This document shows, piece after piece, positions 1-6,120 of a stretch of 6,556 bases of DNA. Position 1 is the first letter of the stretch; each line of letters starts with the position of its first letter. The translations under genes were made by a program, and so were the position numbers. Origin of the DNA: JAAFIP01 sp043728315. Lineage in GTDB: Bacteria; Pseudomonadota; Gammaproteobacteria; Burkholderiales; Burkholderiaceae_C. The stretch spans positions 1 to 6,556 of the forward strand of contig JAYTMT010000320.1 in NCBI GenBank assembly GCA_043728315.1. Direction: 5' to 3'. The notes below the pieces were generated by a model that was not told the origin of the DNA, made no database searches, and saw only the letters and a program-made list of their open reading frames with translations.

Positions 1-246
1 CACTTAGCCGCAGGGCGAGGTGGTTGTAGGGAACGGTTGGAAAACCGCTCAGCCTCTGAGTAAACACCATGCTGGCAAGCTACTTCACGCTTAGATTCGT
101 ACTTTTCATGAAAAATAGTGGCAATGTCAGCGTCATATGGTCATAGTGCGCTGCGTTTTTTATAGTATTTGGCACTCTACTAGTAGCGTGCCTGCGGTAT
201 TAAAACCTAAAAGCGAGCATAGCCCGATCAGCGTTTTGGATATCCC
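1..246 (+). repeat. Interspersed repeat element, copy 1 (5' part outside window)
   Basis: This stretch aligns without gaps to 6311-6556 in the same orientation, with 36 mismatches in 246 positions by hand count (about 85% identity). The best block, 101-145, is identical in both copies and contains the palindrome TTTTCATGAAAA. Positions 1-11 correspond to the base of the right arm of the long hairpin seen at 6121-6321, so that hairpin probably also precedes this copy beyond the window edge. No convincing gene lies here. A minus-strand reading frame that is open in copy 2 is stopped by TAG in this copy, and most substitutions would change amino acids. The family is not recognised. Strand is given only to show that the two copies share orientation. 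Confidence 0.85.
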
Positions 247-310
247 GACCGACCGATTTCGGGTACCCCCGCATGAGGGCGCGTCGGGATAGCCAAAACG
301 CTGATCGGGC
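222..310. repeat. Long inverted repeat (28-bp arms) at the right side of repeat copy 1
   Basis: Arm 222-249 is the reverse complement of 283-310 with a single mismatch (A240 opposite G292), around a 33-base spacer that contains the small palindrome GGGTACCC. The left arm belongs to the repeated element: copy 2 shows the start of the same arm before the window ends (6532-6556). It lies 54 bp past the stop of the minus-strand gene at 364-1206, so it could act as a transcription barrier or mRNA 3'-end stabiliser. It has no adjacent T-run on either strand, so it is not a classical intrinsic terminator. Confidence 0.8.
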
Positions 311-314
311 GCGC

Positions 315-341
315 AAGTTCAGGCGCGTAAGTTCAGGCGCG
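315..341. repeat. Short tandem duplication, 14-bp unit, two copies
   Basis: The unit AAGTTCAGGCGCGT at 315-328 is followed directly by AAGTTCAGGCGCG at 329-341. It sits between the long inverted repeat and the 3' end of the glycine-zipper gene. It is probably a slippage duplication; no function is visible. The remaining bases up to 363 show nothing further. Confidence 0.6.
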
Positions 342-363
342 CTAGATCTGACACGAAAACCCA

Positions 364-1206
364 TCACTCTGCGCGTAAGCTCCCCGCCTCCACCGTCACC
401 TTAGCGCCCACCGCCAAGCTACTGGCCTGCTCAAAACTGCGCAGCGAGCCATCCTCCATGCGCACTTGCACGTTGTAAACGGTGGTTTTCTTCACGTTTT
501 TCTCAATCTCACGGCCTGCCAACACGCCGCCTACGCCGCCGAGCACCGTGGCCACGGTTTTGCCTGTGCCTTGGCCCACTTGGTTGCCAATTACCGCGCC
601 CAACACACCGCCAGCTATAGCGCCCACAGCGCCCGGCTCGCCTTTGCGCACGATGGGCGTCACTGTTTCCACTACGCCGCAAGAAGCGCAAATTGGCTTT
701 GCCACGGGTTGCGCCACCAACACTGGGCTGGGTGCTGGGGCGGGCAGCGCTTGTACTGGCGCATGGCTTGCAGGCTGGGGCACTGGTGCTGTGCCAGCAT
801 CTGAACTGGCTACCAAAACTGGGGCATTCCGCTTTTCAACAGTGCCCGTATTCGCTCCTGATTTAGTAGCTACTGGTGGCGATTTGACGCTTGCATCGGC
901 TGGTTTTTTCTCAATATTTGATTTTTCTTGGGCTGGCACCGGCGCAAGCAAGCCAGCTGGGGCAGTTAAGGGCATCAGACCGCTGGACAGGCTTTGCATA
1001 GGGGTAGCCAGCGCTGGAGCATTGCCAGATACTGCGCTTGACACCGCAGCGTCTGGCAATTTGCCCGAACTGACATGCACCAGCGCGCCGCCCATGGCCA
1101 CCACGCACACGCCAAGCACACCCACTGCCGCCCATAGGCTTTTAGTGGAGGCAGCGGGGCTCGCGGGGTAATTGGCTGCGTTGAAAGTCTCGAGTGTGGC
1201 ATTCAT
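364..1206 (-). CDS. Membrane-anchored glycine-zipper (2TM/Rick_17kDa-like) protein
   Basis: This is a 280-residue protein. Residues 24-45 form one hydrophobic segment after a short polar N-terminus, suggesting a signal anchor. There is no lipobox at the usual place, so a SlyB-type lipoprotein is not supported. Residues about 46-170 are a low-complexity Ala/Pro/Ser/Val-rich linker. C173 and C176 form a CxxC. Residues about 191-230 are a glycine zipper with GAIAGGVLGAVIGNQ and GGVGGVLAGREIEK, as in the glycine-zipper 2TM family of envelope proteins. A soluble tail of about 50 residues has a YxVxVRMEDGS stretch typical of those proteins. The ATG at 1206 is preceded by AAGGAAA (complement of about 1212-1218), a good ribosome binding site. 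The role is presumably envelope-associated, but the precise function is unknown. It is divergent from the LacI-type gene; the long plus-strand frame opposite it is a composition shadow. Confidence 0.85.
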   Translation of the reverse strand: MNATLETFNAANYPASPAASTKSLWAAVGVLGVCVVAMGGALVHVSSGKLPDAAVSSAVSGNAPALATPMQSLSSGLMPLTAPAGLLAPVPAQEKSNIEKKPADASVKSPPVATKSGANTGTVEKRNAPVLVASSDAGTAPVPQPASHAPVQALPAPAPSPVLVAQPVAKPICASCGVVETVTPIVRKGEPGAVGAIAGGVLGAVIGNQVGQGTGKTVATVLGGVGGVLAGREIEKNVKKTTVYNVQVRMEDGSLRSFEQASSLAVGAKVTVEAGSLRAE

Positions 1207-1335
1207 GGCTGTTTCCTTTCGAAGTGGTGACCTATTTAACGCGCCAAATATGTCTGCGTCCTACATGCCAATGCAAAATTTTGTTGGTGATTTGTAACAT
1301 TGGGTGAAGACACTGCGCATCAATTTGTGTGATCA

Positions 1336-1363
1336 TTGCCCATAACCGCCACGACTGTATTTT
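1336..1363 (+). promoter_or_regulatory. Possible promoter of the LacI-type gene, very close to its ATG
   Basis: TTGCCC (1336-1341) and TATTTT (1358-1363), separated by 16 bp, each match four of six sigma-70 consensus bases. The -10 ends only 9 bases before the ATG at 1373, so transcription would start about three bases before the start codon. The match is weak and hand-made. It gains some weight because no Shine-Dalgarno sequence precedes this gene. I saw no clear LacI/GntR-type operator palindrome in 1207-1372, and no convincing promoter for the minus-strand gene. Confidence 0.3.
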
Positions 1364-1372
1364 CTTGCCACC

Positions 1373-2398
1373 ATGAATCCACCCCATCTGCGCTCCCGGG
1401 CCACTGGCCGCGTCACCTTGGCCGATGTAGCGCGCCAAGCCAAGGTCAGCCCGATCACGGTATCGCGTGCGTTGCGCAATGCGCGCGCTGTGGACCCCGA
1501 GCTGGTAGCACGCGTGCAGGCTGCGGCCTTGCAGCTGGGCTATGTGCCCGACCCTGCGGCCCGCGCGCTGGCATCCCGCCACAGCGCGCATGTGGCGGTG
1601 CTAATTCCTATGCTGTCCAATGCGCTGTTTGTGGACGTGATTGAAGCGGTGCAGCACACCTTGCGCGCCAAGGGCTACCAAATGCTCATGGGCGTGACCC
1701 ACTACGATGCCAACGAAGAAGAGCACCTGCTGCGCGAGCAGCTGCTGCACCGCCCTGCGGGCTTGATTGTGACGGGCTACGAACGCAACGATGCCACCCA
1801 TGCTTTGATAGCCCAAAGCGGCGTGCCCTGCGTGCACCTGATGGAAGCAACGCCCAGGCCGGGGCTTTATTGCGTGGGGCTGTCGCAGTCGCGCGCCAGC
1901 GCTGAACTTACGCGGCATTTGCTGTCTACGGGCAAGCGGCGCATTGCTTTTGCTGCGGCGCAGCTGGATGCGCGCACGCTAGAGCGCTTGGGCGGCTGGC
2001 GCGAAGAAATGGGGCAAGCAGGGCTGTATGCGGCGCAGCTGGAATGGCTCAACCCGGCGTCATCGTCTTTGGCTTTGGGCGGACAAATGTTCGAAGAAAT
2101 CATGGCACAGCGTCCAGCAGTGGATGCCATATTTTTTTGCAACGACGACTTGGCACAAGGCGCGCTGCTGGCGGCCCTGCGCCTAGGCATTCAAGTGCCC
2201 GGGCAGGTAGCTATTGCGGGCTTCAATGATCTGACTGGAAGTGACCAAATGTGGCCCGCGCTGACCACAGTGCGCACCCCGCGCAGTGAGGTGGGCCATG
2301 CAGCGGCCAAAATGCTGTTGGCACTGATGGAAGGCCAGATCGTGGCCACGCCCTGTGTGGATGTGGGCTACAAACTGGTTGTGCGCGGCAGCACCTGA
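1373..2398 (+). CDS. LacI/GalR-family transcriptional regulator, GntR (gluconate repressor)-like
   Basis: This is a 341-residue protein of normal LacI-family length. Residues 15-35 (VTLADVARQAKVSPITVSRA and onward) are the helix-turn-helix, with the hinge helix near 59-70. The ligand-binding domain starts at HVAVLIPMLSNALF (residues 73-86). Late landmarks are FFCNDDLAQGALLAALRLG (254-272) and VAIAGFND (279-286). From memory of E. coli GntR, the match extends along the whole protein (RTPR near the end, VGYKLVVRGS at the C-terminus), so a sugar acid such as gluconate is a reasonable ligand guess. No sugar transporter or catabolic gene lies in the window, so the targets are not visible. The ATG follows an in-frame TAA with no other usual start between them, and lacks a Shine-Dalgarno sequence. 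The gene ends 4 bp from the metH stop codon on the opposite strand. Confidence 0.9.
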   Translation: MNPPHLRSRATGRVTLADVARQAKVSPITVSRALRNARAVDPELVARVQAAALQLGYVPDPAARALASRHSAHVAVLIPMLSNALFVDVIEAVQHTLRAKGYQMLMGVTHYDANEEEHLLREQLLHRPAGLIVTGYERNDATHALIAQSGVPCVHLMEATPRPGLYCVGLSQSRASAELTRHLLSTGKRRIAFAAAQLDARTLERLGGWREEMGQAGLYAAQLEWLNPASSSLALGGQMFEEIMAQRPAVDAIFFCNDDLAQGALLAALRLGIQVPGQVAIAGFNDLTGSDQMWPALTTVRTPRSEVGHAAAKMLLALMEGQIVATPCVDVGYKLVVRGST

Positions 2399-2402
2399 GC
2401 TT

Positions 2403-5258
2403 TTAGTTCAAATTAGGCGCAAGCAAGCGCGCCATGTGCTCGTGGCTCTCATTGCGCCGCTTGGCGATGTCGGCCAGCTGGTCTTCGCTGATTTTGCCCA
2501 CATTGAAATACGCCGCATCGGGGTGGCTCAGGTAAAAGCCACTCACACTGGCAGCCGGTGTCATGGCCATGCTTTCCGTTAATCCCATGCCAATGTCTTG
2601 GCATTGCAGCAGGTCAAACATGGCGGCTTTCACGCTGTGGTCCGGGCAGGCGGGGTAGCCCGGCGCTGGGCGAATGCCCTGGTATTTTTCGGCCACCATG
2701 TCTTCGTGGCTGAGCTTTTCATCGGCTGCGTAGCCCCACAGATCAGCGCGCACACGGTGGTGCAGCGCTTCGGCAAAGGCTTCGGCCAAGCGGTCGGCCA
2801 GCGCTTTGAGCATGATGGCGCTGTAGTCGTCGTGGTCGTCGGTGAAGTATTTTTCTTTTTTCTCGCTGCCAATGCCTGTGGTCACAGCAAACAGGCCAAT
2901 ATAGTCTTGTTTTAAAGTTTTTGAGCCTGATGTCACCGTCGTATGGTCATTGTTAGCTATTGAATTAGTAGTGTTTATTTTTGGTGCAATGAAATCGCCC
3001 ATGCAACGGCTGGGGCGCATCACGCCTTCCACCGCCTGTTTTTCGGTTTGCTGGCGCATGCCGTACCATGTCATGGCCACCTCAGAGCGGCTGTCGTCGG
3101 TGTAGAGCTCAATGTCGTCGCCCACCGAGTTGGCGGGGTAGAAAGCCACTACTGCATTGGCCGTGAGCCAGCGCCCTTCGATCAAGCGCTTGAGCATGCG
3201 CTGGCCATCGGCATACACGCGCACGGCCTCGGTGCCTACCACTTCGTCTTTCAAAATAGCGGGGAAAGGGCCCGCTAAATCCCAAGTTTGAAAAAACGGA
3301 CCCCAGTCGATGTATTTGGCCAATTCGGCGAGGTCAAAATTCTTGAACACGCGCCGCCCGATGAATTTGGGCACTGGCGGGGTGTAATTGTCCCAGTCCA
3401 GCTTGGCGGCGTTGGCGCGGATTTTGGCCAGCGGCCACATGGGGGTTTGCTTTTTGTTGGCGTGCTGGTGGCGCACTTTGTCGTAGTCGGCATTAAGCTC
3501 GGCGATGTATTTAGCCGCTTGGTCAGAAAGCAGGCTTTGCGCCACACTCACGCTGCGCGATGCATCGGGCACATACACCACAGGGCCTTCGTAATGCGGG
3601 GCAATTTTGACAGCGGTGTGCACACGGCTAGTGGTAGCGCCGCCAATGAGCAAAGGGATTTTAGCCATGCGAAAGTGCGGGTCTTTTTGCATTTCGGCAG
3701 CCACGTATTGCATTTCTTCTAGGCTGGGGGTGATCAGGCCAGACAGGCCCACTATGTCTGCGCCCTCAATTTTGGCGCGCGCCAAGATCTCGTGGCAGGG
3801 CACCATCACGCCCATGTTCACCACGTCAAAATTGTTGCATTGCAGCACCACGGTGACGATGTTTTTACCAATGTCGTGTACATCGCCTTTCACCGTGGCA
3901 ATGATGATTTTGCCTTTGGTTTTCACGTCCATGCCCGCCGCTTCGTCGCGCAGCTTTTCCTCTTCAATGTAGGGAATCAAATGCGCCACGGCCTGCTTCA
4001 TCACACGGGCAGATTTCACCACTTGGGGTAAAAACATTTTGCCCTGCCCAAACAAATCACCCACAATGTTCATGCCATCCATCAGCGGGCCTTCAATCAC
4101 GTGCAGTGGCCGCCCGCCCTTGGCCAGCACCTCTTGGTAGGCTTCTTCGGTGTCGGCCACAATGAAATCGGTGATGCCATGCACCATGGCGTGGCTTAGG
4201 CGCTGGCCCACGCTCACCACGACGTCAGCCGTGCCGCGCCACTCTAGCCGTTTGCTGTCGTCTTTGGCCGCGCCCTTGGCGCTCTCAGCCACCTCTATCA
4301 AACGCTCGCCGGGTGTGAGGATTTGCTCGCCCTCTTTGTACACGGGCGTGCGGTTGAGCACCACGTCTTCCACGCGCTCGCGCAGCACGGGCTCGAGCTC
4401 TGAATACACGCCCACCATGCCCGCGTCCACAATGCCCATGTCCATGCCCGCTGCAATCGCGTGGTACAAAAACACGGTGTGGATGGCTTCGCGCACGGGG
4501 TCGTTGCCGCGAAAGCTAAAGCTCACATTGCTCACGCCGCCGCTCACCTTCGCGCCGGGTAGGTTTTGCTTGATCCAGCGCGTGGCATTGATGAAATCGA
4601 CCGCGTAGTTGTTGTGTTCGTCAATGCCCGTAGCAATGGCAAAAATATTAGGGTCAAAAATGATGTCTTCAGGCGGGAAACCCACCTCATCGACCAAGAT
4701 GCGGTAAGCCCGCGTGCAGATTTCCACCTTGCGTTCATACGTGTCGGCTTGGCCTTTTTCGTCAAAGGCCATCACCACGGCAGCAGCGCCGTAGCGGCGC
4801 AGCAGTTTGGCTTGGTGTTTGAAGCCCTCCACGCCCTCTTTCATGCTGATGGAGTTGACCACGGCTTTGCCCTGCACGCAGCGCAGCCCTGCCTCAATCA
4901 CTTCCCACTTGGAGCTGTCAATCATGATGGGCACGCGCGCTATGTCTGGCTCAGACGCTATTAAATTCAAAAAACGTACCATGGCGGCCTTGCTGTCGAG
5001 CATGGCTTCATCCATGTTGATGTCGATGATTTGCGCGCCGTTTTCTACTTGCTGGCGGGCCACGGCAAGGGCTTGCTCGTATTCGCCATTGAGCACCATG
5101 CGGGCAAAGGCTTTGGAGCCGGTGACATTGGTGCGCTCACCAATGTTGACAAACAGCGTGCCTTCTTTGATCTCCACAGGCTCTAGGCCTGAGAGCTTCA
5201 TGGGGGGCACGGTGGCCGATTGGGAAGCGGAAATAGGGGATTTAGAAATATCAGACAT
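2403..5258 (-). CDS. metH: Cobalamin-dependent methionine synthase lacking the homocysteine domain
   Basis: This protein transfers methyl groups from 5-methyltetrahydrofolate through cobalamin to homocysteine in the cytoplasm, making methionine. It has 951 residues from ATG 5258. A GTG at 5264 would add two residues but overlaps the AAGG ribosome binding site, so ATG is preferred. The folate domain spans about 36-290 (FVNIGERTNVTGS, IDINMDEAMLD, DPNIFAIATG). The cobalamin cap is about 325-435. The cobalamin Rossmann domain is about 449-585, with DVHDIG supplying the cobalt ligand His461, then GLSGL and IGGATTS. The reactivation domain is about 610-951, with DWGPFFQTW and the S-adenosylmethionine-binding RPAPGY near 863. 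The roughly 330-residue zinc/homocysteine domain of E. coli MetH (1227 residues) is absent. Split forms are known in Burkholderiales, but no partner gene is in this window. An Asn/Thr-rich, low-GC segment interrupts the reactivation domain. Expression is probably controlled by the SAH riboswitch upstream. Confidence 0.95.
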   Translation of the reverse strand: MSDISKSPISASQSATVPPMKLSGLEPVEIKEGTLFVNIGERTNVTGSKAFARMVLNGEYEQALAVARQQVENGAQIIDINMDEAMLDSKAAMVRFLNLIASEPDIARVPIMIDSSKWEVIEAGLRCVQGKAVVNSISMKEGVEGFKHQAKLLRRYGAAAVVMAFDEKGQADTYERKVEICTRAYRILVDEVGFPPEDIIFDPNIFAIATGIDEHNNYAVDFINATRWIKQNLPGAKVSGGVSNVSFSFRGNDPVREAIHTVFLYHAIAAGMDMGIVDAGMVGVYSELEPVLRERVEDVVLNRTPVYKEGEQILTPGERLIEVAESAKGAAKDDSKRLEWRGTADVVVSVGQRLSHAMVHGITDFIVADTEEAYQEVLAKGGRPLHVIEGPLMDGMNIVGDLFGQGKMFLPQVVKSARVMKQAVAHLIPYIEEEKLRDEAAGMDVKTKGKIIIATVKGDVHDIGKNIVTVVLQCNNFDVVNMGVMVPCHEILARAKIEGADIVGLSGLITPSLEEMQYVAAEMQKDPHFRMAKIPLLIGGATTSRVHTAVKIAPHYEGPVVYVPDASRSVSVAQSLLSDQAAKYIAELNADYDKVRHQHANKKQTPMWPLAKIRANAAKLDWDNYTPPVPKFIGRRVFKNFDLAELAKYIDWGPFFQTWDLAGPFPAILKDEVVGTEAVRVYADGQRMLKRLIEGRWLTANAVVAFYPANSVGDDIELYTDDSRSEVAMTWYGMRQQTEKQAVEGVMRPSRCMGDFIAPKINTTNSIANNDHTTVTSGSKTLKQDYIGLFAVTTGIGSEKKEKYFTDDHDDYSAIMLKALADRLAEAFAEALHHRVRADLWGYAADEKLSHEDMVAEKYQGIRPAPGYPACPDHSVKAAMFDLLQCQDIGMGLTESMAMTPAASVSGFYLSHPDAAYFNVGKISEDQLADIAKRRNESHEHMARLLAPNLN

Positions 5259-5292
5259 GCTCACCTTGAGTACTAATGGGGTACTGGCGAGC
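5259..5292 (-). promoter_or_regulatory. Putative Shine-Dalgarno-masking hairpin (riboswitch expression platform)
   Basis: In the metH transcript, GCTCGCC (complement of 5286-5292) can pair with GGTGAGC (complement of 5259-5265) over seven base pairs including one G-U. The enclosed bases form a second stem, AGTAC with GTACT (5281-5285 and 5269-5273). Together these make a nearly continuous hairpin that covers the GG of the AAGG ribosome binding site (5264-5267) and stops one base before the AUG. GCTC at 5289-5292 is also the end of the SAH-riboswitch pseudoknot. Ligand-bound RNA and the masking hairpin therefore compete, predicting that SAH turns translation on. Pairing was read by eye. Confidence 0.6.
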
Positions 5293-5389
5293 GTCGTTGC
5301 TGTTACTCACACGCCTTGCGGCGTGTACACCCAAGCCTGGCGGGCTGTGATTTTTTTCACAGAATCTACCGCTGCAACGCTCCTTGGGT
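5286..5389 (-). promoter_or_regulatory. S-adenosylhomocysteine (SAH) riboswitch in the metH leader
   Basis: The transcript strand carries the SAH-riboswitch core. P1 is CCCAAG (5388-5383) with CTTGGG (5335-5330). It encloses the conserved AAGGAGCGTTGCAG and GCCAGGCTTGGG. P2 is GCGG/CCGC (5372-5369 with 5343-5340), topped by CTGTGA/TCACAG (5362-5357 with 5350-5345) around an A-rich loop. P4 is ACACGCC/GGCGTGT (5326-5320 with 5315-5309) with a GCAA tetraloop. The pseudoknot pairs GAGCGTTGC (5382-5374) with GCAACGACGCTC (5300-5289). This class typically sits upstream of ahcY, metH or metF and activates expression when SAH accumulates, which suits metH immediately downstream. Identification is from remembered consensus rather than a covariance-model run, but all expected elements are in order. 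Confidence 0.92.
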
Positions 5390-5396
5390 TAACATC

Positions 5397-5402
5397 ATTT
5401 TA
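5397..5402 (-). promoter_or_regulatory. metH: Probable -10 element of the metH promoter
   Basis: TAAAAT on the minus strand (complement of 5397-5402) matches five of six -10 bases. It ends eight bases before the first P1 base of the riboswitch at 5388, so transcription would begin almost exactly at the riboswitch 5' edge. The -35 is poor: TTACAA with a 19-bp spacer is the best seen. The opposite strand carries an overlapping TTTAAT (5399-5404), also five of six, which could be the -10 of the divergent gene. Confidence 0.45.
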
Positions 5403-5433
5403 ATTCACAACCCAAGCACATTTGTAACACCGC

Positions 5434-6033
5434 ATGTTTAACAAGATTTTTAGTAAAAAATCCAGCGCCGCGCCAGATTCCAAATCAGCGGACGAGCGCA
5501 TGCGCTCCATCAGCGGCTCATCCAGCGCCAGCCGCGCTGCCGAAATGCTCACCGCCCCCACCGCCTTGATGCAGCTAAGCCGCGAAGAAGGCAAAGTGGT
5601 GGTCAGCTTCATGGCCCCCAAAAAAATCGCCGAAGGCACAACCTTCATGAAAGAGGGCGACGCCCGCGACACCGGCTACATGATGCTGCTGCTAGACGGC
5701 GAGGTCACCATTGAAAGCATCAGTGTGAGCCGCACCGAACCTGTGACCGTGACCGTGCTAGGACCGGGCAGCCTGATTGGCGAGATGGGCTTGGTGGACG
5801 GCGAGCCGCGCTCAGCATCTTGCACGGCCACCACCGACATCCACTGCGCTGTTTTGACACGCACCGCACTAGAAAAACTCATGGACGAAAACCCGCGCGT
5901 AGGCGCCAAGTTGATGATGGCTGTGAGCCTGCGCATCGCCCAGCGCATGCGCGATACCGCCGAGAAGCTCAAGCTGTATTCCCAGCTGGTGCAGGCCATG
6001 CAGCAAGAGATAGACAAGGCGCTGCCCAGTTGA
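5434..6033 (+). CDS. Stand-alone cyclic-nucleotide-binding domain protein (Crp-like, no HTH)
   Basis: This is a 199-residue protein. Residues 1-35 are polar and probably disordered. Residues about 57-150 form a Crp-type beta-roll. Its phosphate-binding cassette, GSLIGEMGLVDGEPRSAS (112-129), keeps the Glu (117) and Arg (126) that contact the cyclic nucleotide ribose and phosphate, so ligand binding is plausible. Residues 133-197 are helical, and the protein stops there. There is no winged-helix DNA-binding domain as in Crp/Fnr (usual length about 210-230), no membrane segment and no kinase or other output domain. It may therefore act through protein partners. The ATG at 5434 is the first start after an in-frame TAA at 5425 but has no visible Shine-Dalgarno sequence. 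A shorter start at 5500 (removing 22 residues) has GGAC eight bases upstream. It is divergent from metH across 175 bp. Confidence 0.85.
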   Translation: MFNKIFSKKSSAAPDSKSADERMRSISGSSSASRAAEMLTAPTALMQLSREEGKVVVSFMAPKKIAEGTTFMKEGDARDTGYMMLLLDGEVTIESISVSRTEPVTVTVLGPGSLIGEMGLVDGEPRSASCTATTDIHCAVLTRTALEKLMDENPRVGAKLMMAVSLRIAQRMRDTAEKLKLYSQLVQAMQQEIDKALPS

Positions 6034-6120
6034 GACCAGCGGCGCAATTTTGTTCGCTGTGAGTGCCTTAAGTTCGATCTGAGCTTTTGTTCAAGTGTTC
6101 TTGCAAAGCTGGTCACTGCT

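Noticed and set aside
482..1171. 229-codon plus-strand open frame opposite the glycine-zipper gene
   Set aside because: It is a mirror of the low-complexity Ala/Pro linker on the other strand, has no recognisable domain, and the minus-strand gene has a good ribosome binding site and a recognisable family.
1290..1303. ATTTGTAACA shared between the two divergent spacers (here and near 5420-5429)
   Set aside because: A single 10-base match without a clear palindrome or central CG of a LacI-type operator; expected occasionally by chance.
6034..6114. 7-base inverted repeat GACCAGC / GCTGGTC after the cNMP-binding gene
   Set aside because: The stem is short and the 67-base loop contains nothing supportive; likely chance.
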